A DNA stretch of 38,563 bases, taken from the NCBI GenBank assembly GCA_938074205.1, contig CALJES010000010.1, positions 1 through 38,563 of the forward strand, given 5' to 3'. The notes under the pieces are model-generated. The model was not told the DNA's origin. It made no database searches and worked only from the letters and a program-made list of their open reading frames with translations. The DNA is from an uncultured bacterium. Its GTDB lineage: Bacteria; Armatimonadota; UBA5829. Positions within the stretch are counted from its first letter, which is position 1. Each line of letters opens with the position of its first letter. The position numbers and the translations under genes were made by a program. This document shows positions 15,509-23,847 of this stretch, piece by piece.

Positions 15509-16285
15509 TCATTGTTGGTTTCGTGCGCGTTTGATCTGCTCGAGTCTGTAAGCTTCGTCAGGACGAACATATATTCGGTCAACGTCCGCCTTTGGCAAAT
15601 AACGGACACCGCCGAAGATCACAGCGCCCATCAGTGCGCGTGCTGCTTTGCAGGCTACCGCGGTAGCTGCCAGAACTTCGTCGGCCGTCCCTGCCAAAGC
15701 TATCAATCCGTGATTTTGCACGTAGATCACCTTGGGGGTGGATCCGTATTTATCAAGGTATTGAGAAACGTTTTCCCTGATCTTTTTGCCGAGAGTGAAA
15801 CCTGGGTCACCGTACTCCACGTAGACTGACTCCGGTCCGCAAAAGACTATCTCTTCTGGACATATTCGCCCCCGGATGATGTTCTCTGCATTTACGCTGC
15901 ACATCATCGCGAGAATTGGCGTGGGGTGTGTATGCCCTACAAAATTGACCCCAGGCAGGGTCAAAAGGTAAGCGTGGAACGTGGTTTCGATTGAGGGTCT
16001 GAGGTTACTCTTTGGATCGGCACAGGCTGCAAATAGGAGTTCCTTAATCTCGTCGTCGGTGAGATTATCCTGGTCCAATATGGCCAGGGCTTCCTTCAGC
16101 CTGACATTTACGAATGTGTTTTCGTCCGAATCTGCGAGGTATTTACCACTGGCCTTAACTAAGAAATGCTCATCGTCTATCCTTGCAGAGGTATTACCCT
16201 CCCCTAGTATGACATAGTCGTTCTCGGGTCGCCCAAGCTCGCGAGACATTGTGATTAGCTGGGCGATTACTTCTTTTTCAGACAC
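15509..16285 (-). CDS. class II aldolase/adducin family protein
   Basis: The 258-residue protein belongs to the zinc-dependent class II aldolases (fuculose-, rhamnulose- and ribulose-phosphate aldolases or epimerases). It shows LGEGNTSARIDDEHFLVKASG, the metal-binding VGHTHPTP and QNHGLIALAG. The GTG at 16285 is chosen because AGGAGG lies six bases upstream; the frame extends to a TTG at 16339, but that would add an 18-residue basic leader containing the Shine-Dalgarno. It is the first gene of the three-gene minus-strand operon with the 581-residue dehydrogenase and the SrlD-like SDR. The likely job is retro-aldol cleavage of a sugar phosphate produced by the dehydrogenases. No kinase is visible nearby. 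Confidence 0.9.
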   Translation of the reverse strand: MSEKEVIAQLITMSRELGRPENDYVILGEGNTSARIDDEHFLVKASGKYLADSDENTFVNVRLKEALAILDQDNLTDDEIKELLFAACADPKSNLRPSIETTFHAYLLTLPGVNFVGHTHPTPILAMMCSVNAENIIRGRICPEEIVFCGPESVYVEYGDPGFTLGKKIRENVSQYLDKYGSTPKVIYVQNHGLIALAGTADEVLAATAVACKAARALMGAVIFGGVRYLPKADVDRIYVRPDEAYRLEQIKRARNQQ

Positions 16286-16423
16286 CGACAGCCTCCTTGT
16301 ATTCTTTTGTTTGCCGCCGCGATTGCTATTGTAAGGCAAACAGGAGCTTCTAGTCTAGAACAAAACAAATGGGGCATTTTCGGAGGGCAACGCACAGATA
16401 TGGTGAACGCCGTTACCATGCGT

Positions 16424-16452
16424 ACAAAAAGAAGGGTCGGATAAACCGACCC
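16424..16452 (-). terminator. Rho-independent terminator of the PEP-CTERM gene
   Basis: GGGTCGG (16434-16440) and CCGACCC (16446-16452) form a perfect 7-bp stem with a 5-nt loop. On the minus strand it is followed by TTCTTTTTG. It lies about 75 bases after the stop of the PEP-CTERM protein gene. Confidence 0.8.
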
Positions 16453-16525
16453 TGTTCAAGTCTGCTACTCTGTTCGGGCTAACTTGCGCCTCTGCGCAGC
16501 ATCCATTAGTAAGCCCCGCTTAGCT

Positions 16526-17212
16526 TTACCGAGCAACCAGTCTACGCAAGCCGGCGACTGTGCCGATCCCGAGCGTTGCCAGAACGAGCGTGAAAGGTTC
16601 GGGAATGGGCGGGATCTCATTCATATTCTGGCCATTCACGTAGTATACGTCGGCCGCAATTTCGGCGGCTGAAGCAGGCTGTACCACGCTTAGCAACGTG
16701 TTTGCGTAGTTAATGGCCCCCGTCGAAAATCCACTAACCACATAGAAATTACCAGTATTTAGGTCCAAGGTGTCATCCGTTATGACTTCCCATATCGCAA
16801 GTTGCAAACCCGCCGCTTTCTCCGTATCGAGCCAGCTTTCCCAACCATAGCGGTTGGTCAGCCAGACCTTGCGAGCCCATTTTTCCTCTGTCAGAGTTGG
16901 GATATTGTTATATGGGATTCCGCCCTGGACACGCTCGTACCAATCAGTTGAATCGTACCAGGCTTTGTCGATGCAATACATCCACTTATAGTACGTCGCG
17001 ATGATGTTCTGGTGGGCTGAATCGTACTGTTCGACTTTCATTTTCAAGGCACCAGCGTATGCGCTTTGCTGTGAATTCAGCCAGTAAAAAGTACCCCACT
17101 GCCATACTCCCTGAGTGAGCGTCAACTTCCAGTCTGCTGCCGTCCAGGCCGTGCAGGACACGAGTAACAGTACCAAAGCCAAGATAGGTGTCACGACTAA
17201 TACTCTCTTCAT
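16526..17212 (-). CDS. PEP-CTERM sorting-domain exported protein
   Basis: The 228-residue protein starts MKRVLVVTPILALVLLLVSC, a signal peptide, and ends with IPEPFTLVLATLGIGTVAGL followed by RRLVAR. This is the PEP-CTERM arrangement (Pro-Glu-Pro, hydrophobic helix, Arg-rich end) recognised by exosortase for surface sorting. The central part is rich in Trp and Tyr and contains GLQLAIWEVITDD, a motif common in PEP-CTERM proteins. The ATG at 17212 has AGGAGGG eight bases upstream and directly precedes the signal peptide. A GTG 57 bases further upstream also has a purine-rich site but would place a non-signal leader first. No exosortase gene is present in the window. Confidence 0.88.
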   Translation of the reverse strand: MKRVLVVTPILALVLLLVSCTAWTAADWKLTLTQGVWQWGTFYWLNSQQSAYAGALKMKVEQYDSAHQNIIATYYKWMYCIDKAWYDSTDWYERVQGGIPYNNIPTLTEEKWARKVWLTNRYGWESWLDTEKAAGLQLAIWEVITDDTLDLNTGNFYVVSGFSTGAINYANTLLSVVQPASAAEIAADVYYVNGQNMNEIPPIPEPFTLVLATLGIGTVAGLRRLVAR

Positions 17213-17448
17213 ATTGTCAACCCTCCTTTTCTCATTGGTAGCGTATCGGAAGAGGAAGCAACTATGCACTCAATGCGTCCCTCCTTTCATCTACCAGACT
17301 CTCCTGTGCGTCCATCGAGCCGCTGCGATAACATTCTAATTGTGAGCTAACGCGCTCATCGACCCGACGCACCGCACATTCCCCGGGCGAGATCACCGCC
17401 CCTGCGGTAAGTGCGCAGTTGCTAGCCCGCCCGCGTCATCTGTTTCAG
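17213..17448 (-). other. long 5' leader of the PEP-CTERM gene
   Basis: About 230 nt separate the predicted transcription start from the ATG at 17212. The leader is GC-rich, with short pairing segments such as CCGCA/TGCGG and GGGCG/CGCCC. It also holds a tiny reading frame, MKGGTH, just before an AGGAGGG. I recognise no known riboswitch. Confidence 0.35.
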
Positions 17449-17477
17449 AGTTTACCCCAACACCCCAAAGCTGTCAA
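17449..17477 (-). promoter_or_regulatory. sigma70-type promoter of the PEP-CTERM gene
   Basis: On the minus strand TTGACA (17472-17477) is followed by a 17-bp spacer and TAAACT (17449-17454). The last seven spacer bases are GTTGGGG, identical to those of the pilin-like gene promoter at 36713-36741. Confidence 0.75.
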
Positions 17478-17639
17478 GGGGCGCAAGAAAAAAAATTACA
17501 ATTCTCTTTACTCAGGCCAAGTGACAATATCGACAGTAGACTTCAAGCTTAATTACATACCGACAAAGTGAACAAGCAGTTAACCGGTTAATTTTCCATT
17601 GGTACAGAGCTTGGTGTCAGCACAAAGGAACAGCGCCTG
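17478..17639. other. intergenic region with a 12-bp palindrome
   Basis: No gene is visible. TTAACCGGTTAA at 17580-17591 is a perfect palindrome about 105 bases upstream of the PEP-CTERM promoter and 50 bases past the stop of the next minus-strand gene. It could be an operator. An A8 run lies near 17490. Confidence 0.35.
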
Positions 17640-18548
17640 TTACTTAAACCTGGTGAGGTTGAACTTCACCTCCATTTGCATCTTTATTTGGGCAGGAGCA
17701 CCTTCAGCCACCGCTGCACTCGGCATGTTTAGCGTCATATCTGCCCACATTTGACCGGTGCCTTTGAGAATTTTACCCAGGATGGGTGCGAAAATAAACG
17801 TCATTGTACCGTTCATATCCATAGTGCCGGAGATCTGCGATACCGCCTGACGCTCCTTTTCCGACCACGAAGGTGAACTAGCCAGCGACTTGACAACTTG
17901 CGCAAGATCCACCCGACCAGTGAACTTCTGCGTTATATGCGCTGTCGTATGCGACCAAAGCTGCCCTCCATATGAATCCAAAGTGGACTCCACAGACATC
18001 TCCCCCCAACCCAAGGGAAACTGAATAACCTCCTTCCAGGTGGAACCAACATCTACGGGCTCTTCAGGTAGGAGCACATAATTGGTCATCTGGTTTGTGA
18101 GAAAACTCATGTCGAAATTGGGCAAGCCCACAGACTCGAACATCCTTTTGAGCTTCTCCGCGCCCTCAACAGAGGTAACGCGTCCTTGAGGACTCATTGT
18201 GAAAACCAGCGAAAAGCTCTGCTTGGGAATTTGCGGCGTTTTGCCCTTGGGCCCTCCGGACATTTTCACCGAGGAAACGGAATAGCTTGTGCGGATCTTG
18301 GCAGAGCCGTCCGGGAGCACCTCAAGAGTACGGCTTTGCTGGACCGTTTCCATAGTAATGCTTATCGGGGGAACATTTCCTAGGCCTGGCAACGATGGCA
18401 TGATTACGTTCATCGACACGTTTGAACGATACTTGTCTAGTTCGCCCTTGGTGAACTTATAAGCAAGTTTGATTGGCTCTGCCGAAACCAAACAACCCAG
18501 ACAAAGAACCGACACAGCGACAATCAACATAGTCAAATAGCGCTTCAT
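17640..18548 (-). CDS. exported protein of unknown function, DUF6263-like
   Basis: The 302-residue protein has a signal peptide (residues 1-23, ending around CLVSA). The mature part reads AEPIKLAYKFTKGELDKYRS and is predominantly beta-like, with PEEPVDVGSTWKEVIQFPLG near residue 165. This layout (Tyr-Lys-Phe-x-x-Gly start, 'VxxGxTW' middle) recalls DUF6263-type secreted proteins, whose function is unknown; that resemblance is from memory. GAGGAGG precedes the ATG by about ten bases. It is probably a single-gene unit located in the periplasm or outer envelope. Confidence 0.75.
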   Translation of the reverse strand: MKRYLTMLIVAVSVLCLGCLVSAEPIKLAYKFTKGELDKYRSNVSMNVIMPSLPGLGNVPPISITMETVQQSRTLEVLPDGSAKIRTSYSVSSVKMSGGPKGKTPQIPKQSFSLVFTMSPQGRVTSVEGAEKLKRMFESVGLPNFDMSFLTNQMTNYVLLPEEPVDVGSTWKEVIQFPLGWGEMSVESTLDSYGGQLWSHTTAHITQKFTGRVDLAQVVKSLASSPSWSEKERQAVSQISGTMDMNGTMTFIFAPILGKILKGTGQMWADMTLNMPSAAVAEGAPAQIKMQMEVKFNLTRFK

Positions 18549-18675
18549 CTCCCAAAACCTCCTCGTAATGATCTGACGAAACAGTAGTTGAGAACAAGTG
18601 TGTTGATTAATTTGACGTAGGAAACTTCTTTTCCTTTACAATGGCAGAGCATGCTCATGTGTGTCTGAGCTAGTT

Positions 18676-18704
18676 TTGACAAGCACCTGACGGTGGAATA
18701 CTTG
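18676..18704 (+). promoter_or_regulatory. putative promoter of the glutaredoxin-like gene
   Basis: A perfect TTGACA (18676-18681) and a weak TACTTG (18699-18704) are separated by 17 bases. The predicted start leaves a leader of about 50 nt before the TTG at 18763. Confidence 0.4.
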
Positions 18705-18762
18705 AAAGGGCAGACCAGTTGCCTGCCCCGACATACGGAACAATCAAAATTGAGGTGACAAA

Positions 18763-19002
18763 TTGCTTAAGCTCTACCAAGCAGAATGGTGCCCATACTG
18801 TGCAAGGGTGCGCGCCAAGATGACCGAACTTGGAATAAACTACATTTGCATAAATGTTCCTCAGGCAAAATCCGACCGCAAGGAACTTATCGAAATCTCA
18901 GGACAAGCCGGCATCCCGACCCTGGTTTGCGAAGACGGCACCGTGATAGCGGACGATGACGACAAGATAATCGAGTATTTAGAGAAGCACTACAGGAAAT
19001 AG
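18763..19002 (+). CDS. glutaredoxin-like thiol-disulfide protein
   Basis: The 79-residue protein has the glutaredoxin fold: LKLYQAEWCPYCARVRAKM with the active-site CPYC at residues 10-13, the cis-Pro segment AGIPTLVCEDGTVI and the C-terminal helix KIIEYLEKHYRK. It probably reduces disulfides in the cytoplasm; there is no signal peptide. The start is TTG, with GAGGTGA four bases upstream and no in-frame ATG. It is a single-gene unit between divergent and convergent minus-strand neighbours. Confidence 0.9.
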   Translation: MLKLYQAEWCPYCARVRAKMTELGINYICINVPQAKSDRKELIEISGQAGIPTLVCEDGTVIADDDDKIIEYLEKHYRK

Positions 19003-19013
19003 GTGTGAAATAA

Positions 19014-19054
19014 GTGCAAATGCCGAGTCACGTTAGCCCTACGGGCATTTGCAC
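19014..19054. terminator. 11-bp perfect inverted repeat between convergent genes
   Basis: GTGCAAATGCC (19014-19024) pairs perfectly with GGCATTTGCAC (19044-19054) around a 19-nt loop. It starts 11 bases after the glutaredoxin-like stop and lies about 80 bases after the end of the minus-strand hisG-ruv-TPR operon. On the minus strand it is followed by TTATTT, so it may terminate that operon or act in both directions. There is no long U-tract. Confidence 0.5.
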
Positions 19055-19132
19055 AAATTGGAGTAATGGCCCCAGCTGGCGCTTATTTGCCGTAGTGGGC
19101 CTGATTCGATCGACCAGAAAAAGTCGGGATTG

Positions 19133-20929
19133 CTACTCGTTCGCGGGAGCAAATGACTGCGGCGATGAGGCTTCTGCTTCCGAACTCTTTTGTCCTTCGC
19201 CGGAGCCGGCCCCAGCACTGGTGAACTCTATCAAGATTTTGTTTTCGTCGAGCTTCGCAGCGCCTTGAATCTCGATTTTCGCCTGTGACGCAAATACTTC
19301 TGCATTCGTTTTAGAAGTACTCGAGTTCGTCTCCAGGTAGTCCAGCAGATTTGCAGCCGCCTGGGCCATAAGTCCGCAGGCGAGTACCCTGCGAAGGTGC
19401 GCGGGTTTTCTCAGGGGCGGGACCTGCAGAACATTCAAGAAGCCGGCCATTAGCTCCAGCCTCATCGCAATTCCCTTTACGGTGTTGTAGTAGCTCTCCC
19501 GACTTATAATCTTCTTCTCGAAATCTGCTGCAGCAGCTTCATATTGGCGTATAAGCGCGTTAAAGTAGGTATCGAAGTAGCCGCGCAAAAGTTCGTAGCG
19601 GTTTGCGACAGTTTCCGAAGGCGGACTAGGTTGTGCGGTCGACAGCTGCTCCAAAGCTTTGCGGCTTTCTCCGAAAAGCGACATCGAGGCGTTGACTACT
19701 GCCAGTCGCTCATAGGCCCGCCAATCTTTGGGATCTAGTCTTGTGGCTTCCCTGTAGGCTTCTGCCGCCTCGTCTGGCTTGCCGTCCCGCCACAGCTTGT
19801 CGCCTTCGATCATTTTTGCCACGGCGGAACTGGTGCTCTTGGTAGTCTTCGGCTCTGTCAGTGAAACTCGCGTTTCCGGAACCTGTTCGATGGTCACCTC
19901 GATCTGCGCGGATTTGAGTCGTTCCAGCCGCGCCTGCGCTTCCGCGATGAGCTTTGCGTCGCCGCCGAGCGTTTTGGCTCGTACCAATTCGTTTTCCGCT
20001 TCTTTGTACATTGCCCTGCGAGCATACGCTTCGGCGAGCTTTATGCGGATCGTGGGGTTTGTTGGATCTGCATCAACCGCCCGCTTGAACTGCTCTATTG
20101 CCAACGCCAGGTTACCCGCTTCGAGGCTCTGCTCGGCGCGAGCCGCGTAGTCTGAGGCAGTCGGTCTTGCTGCTACCGGAGGCTGATCTGCTCCGATGGC
20201 GACGCTTTCTGTGCCCGTAACTGGCTCGGGCTGCGTTACGACGGGCAGTTGTGCAAACGCCGTACGGGTTATGCTGAGAACAGCCGCACTCGCTGCAGAG
20301 TGCATCGCATTTAGCAAATCAAGCGCTCTGGTGCCAACAGCCTGCGAAGATCTGACTACCTCCCATCGGTCGCGTTTTCCACCCCCGACGCGCGCCAGCC
20401 ACAGCTTAATCTCAACAACGGCAGTCTCCATACCGGCTTCGCTGATGTCTTGATCGGCAGATGCCGCAGGTGCCGATTCCGAAGAACGCTCACCATTACT
20501 TCCAGATTCCCCTAAAGGTTTCGGAGGAAAAATCTCGAGCAAGCCAGACCCGATGGGCTTGGCCTTCACATTTTTCACGGATATTTCCGCGCCCGCTGCG
20601 TATTGGAACCCAAGTATCCGGGCAACCTCGATTCTCTCGTCCTTGCTCGCATAAGATGCCACCTTATCCGGTGTGAGCATCTTGTCCATGATGGCGCGCA
20701 AGACAGTAGGGGATTCCCGGTCAAAGATTGCAGCTTCGACGCGTTTTGTTTCTCGGAAATAGTCTCTGAGTGCTCGCGTCGTCGTCGCAGCCAAGTCTTT
20801 GTCCACGCCTTCCCCGCGATTGGCTTCGAAGACCAGCACCAGCGGACGAGATTCAGCGGCAGTTGCCGGGTAAGCGCCAAACGCGACACCTGCTATTAGG
20901 GCTAGCGCAACTGGTATTACACGGTTCAT
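19133..20929 (-). CDS. exported TPR-repeat protein
   Basis: The 598-residue protein has a signal peptide (residues 1-25, ending ATAA). An N-terminal alpha/beta domain (~30-120) begins RPLVLVFEANRGEGVDKDLA, somewhat like the CsgG/TolB N-terminal type. Low-complexity linkers follow. TPR units are near residues 260-325 (EQSLEAGNLALAIEQFKRAV, DPTNPTIRIKLAEAYARRA) and near 370-435 (DKLWRDGKPDEAAEAYREAT). The C-terminus is helical and ends with an acidic Ser/Glu-rich tail. Its ATG overlaps the previous gene's stop as ATGA, so the two are translationally coupled. It is probably a periplasmic scaffold; the partner is unknown. Confidence 0.82.
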   Translation of the reverse strand: MNRVIPVALALIAGVAFGAYPATAAESRPLVLVFEANRGEGVDKDLAATTTRALRDYFRETKRVEAAIFDRESPTVLRAIMDKMLTPDKVASYASKDERIEVARILGFQYAAGAEISVKNVKAKPIGSGLLEIFPPKPLGESGSNGERSSESAPAASADQDISEAGMETAVVEIKLWLARVGGGKRDRWEVVRSSQAVGTRALDLLNAMHSAASAAVLSITRTAFAQLPVVTQPEPVTGTESVAIGADQPPVAARPTASDYAARAEQSLEAGNLALAIEQFKRAVDADPTNPTIRIKLAEAYARRAMYKEAENELVRAKTLGGDAKLIAEAQARLERLKSAQIEVTIEQVPETRVSLTEPKTTKSTSSAVAKMIEGDKLWRDGKPDEAAEAYREATRLDPKDWRAYERLAVVNASMSLFGESRKALEQLSTAQPSPPSETVANRYELLRGYFDTYFNALIRQYEAAAADFEKKIISRESYYNTVKGIAMRLELMAGFLNVLQVPPLRKPAHLRRVLACGLMAQAAANLLDYLETNSSTSKTNAEVFASQAKIEIQGAAKLDENKILIEFTSAGAGSGEGQKSSEAEASSPQSFAPANE

Positions 20930-22095
20930 TGGACCTGATTCGATCCCGCCAAGGCTTGTTTAGAAGCTTCGATAAGCGCTTGCGCCGTCTGAAGCCCAAG
21001 CCGTGCGGCATTCACATTGGTCCCGGCTTCAATCTCCGCTTGATAGAGCCTCGCTGCCTCTTGGGCTGCAGCAAGCGCCTCGCTGTGTCTGCCTTGCCTG
21101 CGAAATTCTACTGCCTGGCGCAGTGCAGCATCCCCGCTAGGACGATTCGTGGGCCGCTCCTCCGCCTCTGGTGGTTTAGTTGCCGCGGGCGATTCGGCTT
21201 TTGACGAAGGCTTTGATTCAGTTTCCGTTTTCTTCGCCGTCGACTCCTTGGATTCAGGAACGATCTTAACATTTGCCGGCAGCGGCGGAAGTTTCAGTGG
21301 TTCTGTCGCAACTCTTGGCGGAGCGGGGCGTCCGGTGGATGATACCTGCGGTGTCCCTGAAATCGGCCCTGCTAAGCTAGCAGAGGGAGCAGCTGGGAAC
21401 GTATACACTCGCAACGCGGGAGGCTGCGGCTGAACGGAAACTGTGGTAGCAGAAGCTCGACTCTCTTTAGCAGACCTGAACTGGGCTTCCCGTATCTTCC
21501 GACTGTTGGCGCCGGGCCAAGCTATAATTGCTACGATAAGGACAATGAGAAAAGTGCCAAATGCGATCCAAACAGGTTTGGGCAGCAGATCCAGTGTCCA
21601 TGTCAGCCTTGCTCGCAGGCTGGGTTTCGGTGGTGTAACCGCAGCACCTTCCGGAAGTGCAAGCCTCATTCGCAAGGTTGCAAGTTTTTCTCTATCTGCC
21701 GCGCTGTCCGGGTTTAAGTCAATAATCTTCTCGTACTCGGCAACCGCCTGCTTGAGCAGCTCACGTGCCTCGTCCGCTTTTCCATCTTCGAAAAGCCGAT
21801 CTGCTTTGCGTTCGTAGATGAGGGCAAGCAGTGAATGAGCGGACGAGCTGTCTGGCGCCTGCTCCAGCACTTGTTTTACGCGCGCGAGAGCCGCATCCAA
21901 ATCGCCTTGCGAGTACAGCTGCCAGATCTCGAAAAGTTGTTCTCCGATAGCCAGCTCATCACGCTCAGTCACGTTGGGAGCAGCAGGTTGTGTCTGCAAC
22001 CCTTCCAGCTTGAGACCGCATCCCCGACAGAACCTGTTCGTCTTGCCGTTTATTGTTCCGCACCTAGGACACTTCATGGTCTTTTCAGTAGTCAA
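20926..22095 (-). CDS. zinc-ribbon, TPR and single-pass membrane protein
   Basis: The 389-residue protein begins with a zinc ribbon (Cys9, Cys12, Cys23, Cys26 in MKCPRCG...FCRGCG). A TPR-like helical segment follows (~50-140, with GDLDAALARVKQVLEQAPDS and KAVAEYEKIIDLNPDS-type repeats). One membrane segment lies at ~173-194 (PVWIAFGTFLIVLIVAIIAW). The second half is Pro/Ser/Lys-rich and ends with another TPR-like helix pair (FRRQGRHSEALAAAQEAARL). The start is TTG, eight bases after AGGG; ATG 18 bases later is an alternative. It lies ten bases after ruvB and overlaps the next TPR gene. The topology suggests a cytoplasmic zinc/TPR part linked to an outside TPR part. Confidence 0.8.
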   Translation of the reverse strand: MTTEKTMKCPRCGTINGKTNRFCRGCGLKLEGLQTQPAAPNVTERDELAIGEQLFEIWQLYSQGDLDAALARVKQVLEQAPDSSSAHSLLALIYERKADRLFEDGKADEARELLKQAVAEYEKIIDLNPDSAADREKLATLRMRLALPEGAAVTPPKPSLRARLTWTLDLLPKPVWIAFGTFLIVLIVAIIAWPGANSRKIREAQFRSAKESRASATTVSVQPQPPALRVYTFPAAPSASLAGPISGTPQVSSTGRPAPPRVATEPLKLPPLPANVKIVPESKESTAKKTETESKPSSKAESPAATKPPEAEERPTNRPSGDAALRQAVEFRRQGRHSEALAAAQEAARLYQAEIEAGTNVNAARLGLQTAQALIEASKQALAGSNQVQ

Positions 22096-22105
22096 AACCT
22101 TACCC

Positions 22106-23128
22106 TCAGAACAGTCCGACCTGAGAACTGTTCGTATTCAGCCCGAAATGTTCGTAAGCACGGCGCGTGGCAACGCGGCCGCGAGGAGTTCTTGCGAGAA
22201 AACCCATTTGTATCAGGTACGGCTCGTGAGCATCCTCTATGGTGTCGCGCTCCTCACCTACGGCAGCCGCAATGGTTTCAATGCCCACGGGCCCGCCGTC
22301 GAACTTTTCGATAATGGTCCTAAGCAGTCGGCGGTCTCCTTCGTCCAAACCCTGCCCGTCTATCTCGAGCATCGCCAAACCCTTGATTGCTACTTGCTTA
22401 TCTATTATTCCGTTTCCACGAACCTGTGCATAATCTCTAACCCTGCGCAAGACCCTGTTAGCGACTCTCGGTGTTCCTCTGGACCTACTGGCTATTTCGT
22501 ATGCTCCGTCGTCAGTTATTTCTATCTGAAGGATCTTCGCGGACCGCGTCACAATAGTCTTCAGGCTCTCCACGTCATAGAATTCGAAGTTGTATATGAT
22601 GCCAAAGCGTCCGCGGAGAGGCGACGTGACGAGTCCCGCGCGGGTGGTCGCTCCAATAAGGGTGAACCTGGGTAGGTCTAGTTTGATCGACCTCGCGGCA
22701 GGCCCTTTTCCGATAACCAGATCTATCTGGAAATCCTCCATGGCCGGGTAGAGTATTTCCTCTATCGGCCTGCTCAGACGATGGATCTCATCCACGAAGA
22801 GCACGCTGCACGGTTCGATATTGGTAAGGATCGCTGCCAGGTCGCCCGGCCGCTCTATGGCTGGTCCGGATGTAGCTCGTATGGGTGCGTTTAATTCATT
22901 TGCGATAATGTATGCCAGCGTAGTTTTACCCAACCCTGGGGGACCGTACAACAGCACGTGGTCCAAGGGCTCTCCGCGCCTTTTTGCCGCTTCGATGTAG
23001 ACGCTCAGGCTTTGCTTTATCTTGTCCCGGCCGATAAACTCGCTAAGTAGACGCGGTCGAAGCGAAATCTCTAACTCGGCGTCCTCATCGCGGCGAACCG
23101 GTGATATGACACGGCTTTCTGCATCCAT
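22106..23128 (-). CDS. ruvB: Holliday junction branch migration ATPase RuvB
   Basis: The 340-residue AAA+ motor drives branch migration with RuvA. It shows the Walker [14 protein letters not shown] (~61-73), Walker [11 protein letters not shown] (~110-119), [19 protein letters not shown] with the sensor and arginine-finger region, and a C-terminal winged-helix part ending [14 protein letters not shown]. The ATG at 23128 is preferred to an upstream TTG because GGAG lies ten bases before it and the protein then starts [10 protein letters not shown], like other RuvB proteins. It follows ruvA by 54 bases. RuvC is not in the window. Confidence 0.97.
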   Translation of the reverse strand: MDAESRVISPVRRDEDAELEISLRPRLLSEFIGRDKIKQSLSVYIEAAKRRGEPLDHVLLYGPPGLGKTTLAYIIANELNAPIRATSGPAIERPGDLAAILTNIEPCSVLFVDEIHRLSRPIEEILYPAMEDFQIDLVIGKGPAARSIKLDLPRFTLIGATTRAGLVTSPLRGRFGIIYNFEFYDVESLKTIVTRSAKILQIEITDDGAYEIASRSRGTPRVANRVLRRVRDYAQVRGNGIIDKQVAIKGLAMLEIDGQGLDEGDRRLLRTIIEKFDGGPVGIETIAAAVGEERDTIEDAHEPYLIQMGFLARTPRGRVATRRAYEHFGLNTNSSQVGLF

Positions 23129-23182
23129 ACCAATACGTCTCCAGGGCGGGTATGCGCGCCATCCCAAGCACGAACTGCAATC

Positions 23183-23782
23183 TCAGCTCTTTGAAAGGAG
23201 CTTCAACGCGGCAGTCACCAGACTGCTCGTGCTGCTTCCGGGCTGTTCACCGATTACCTTCTGTACAGCTGCACGGGCATCGCTTCGAGAATAACCCAAT
23301 GCTACCAATCCCTCGACGGCATCGTCGACCACTCTCAGTTCGGCACTTTGGGCACTTCTCGTTTCAGGCGTCCATCCAAGCGCCGTCATCTTCTCCTTCA
23401 GCTCTAATACGATGCGCTGAGCGGTTTTCGTGCCTATACCAGGTACCTTACTCAGCTCAGTAAATCCGTCGTTCGATATTGCGCAAACTATTTGTTCGAC
23501 CGACATTATAGAAAGAATGTTCAGTGCGAGCCTCGGTCCCACTCCGGAAACGCCGATCATAAGCTCGAAGATTTGCTGCTGGGCTTCTTCGGTAAATCCA
23601 TAAAGAGTGATAGAGTCTTCGCGAACAACAGTTGTGATAAGCAGACTCACCTTCTCTCCGAGATTAGGCAATTGCGCTCTAACGCACAGAGGCGTGTATA
23701 CCTTATAGCCGACGCCACCGACGTCTACCACTACGTAGTCCGCATCAACTCTTCTCAGCTCACCACAAAGATGCGCGATCAA
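23183..23782 (-). CDS. ruvA: Holliday junction DNA-binding protein RuvA
   Basis: The 199-residue subunit binds the four-way junction and loads RuvB. An N-terminal OB-fold begins MIAHLCGELRRVDADYVVVD. It is followed by two helix-hairpin-helix motifs, ELMIGVSGVGPRLALNIL and LSKVPGIGTKTAQRIVLELK. A flexible linker and a C-terminal three-helix domain (~150-199, VEGLVALGYSRSDARAAV) contact RuvB. The start is TTG, with GAGGTG five bases upstream and no in-frame ATG. It lies between hisG and ruvB on one probable transcript. Confidence 0.97.
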   Translation of the reverse strand: MIAHLCGELRRVDADYVVVDVGGVGYKVYTPLCVRAQLPNLGEKVSLLITTVVREDSITLYGFTEEAQQQIFELMIGVSGVGPRLALNILSIMSVEQIVCAISNDGFTELSKVPGIGTKTAQRIVLELKEKMTALGWTPETRSAQSAELRVVDDAVEGLVALGYSRSDARAAVQKVIGEQPGSSTSSLVTAALKLLSKS

Positions 23783-23847
23783 GAAGCACCTCAGACGCCG
23801 GTTGCCAGCTTCGAACCGGCAGAACCATGATACCGCTGAAATTCAAC

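Noticed and set aside
16286-16339. Upstream TTG start for the class II aldolase
   Set aside because: It would place the AGGAGG Shine-Dalgarno inside the coding region. The GTG at 16285 has ideal spacing.
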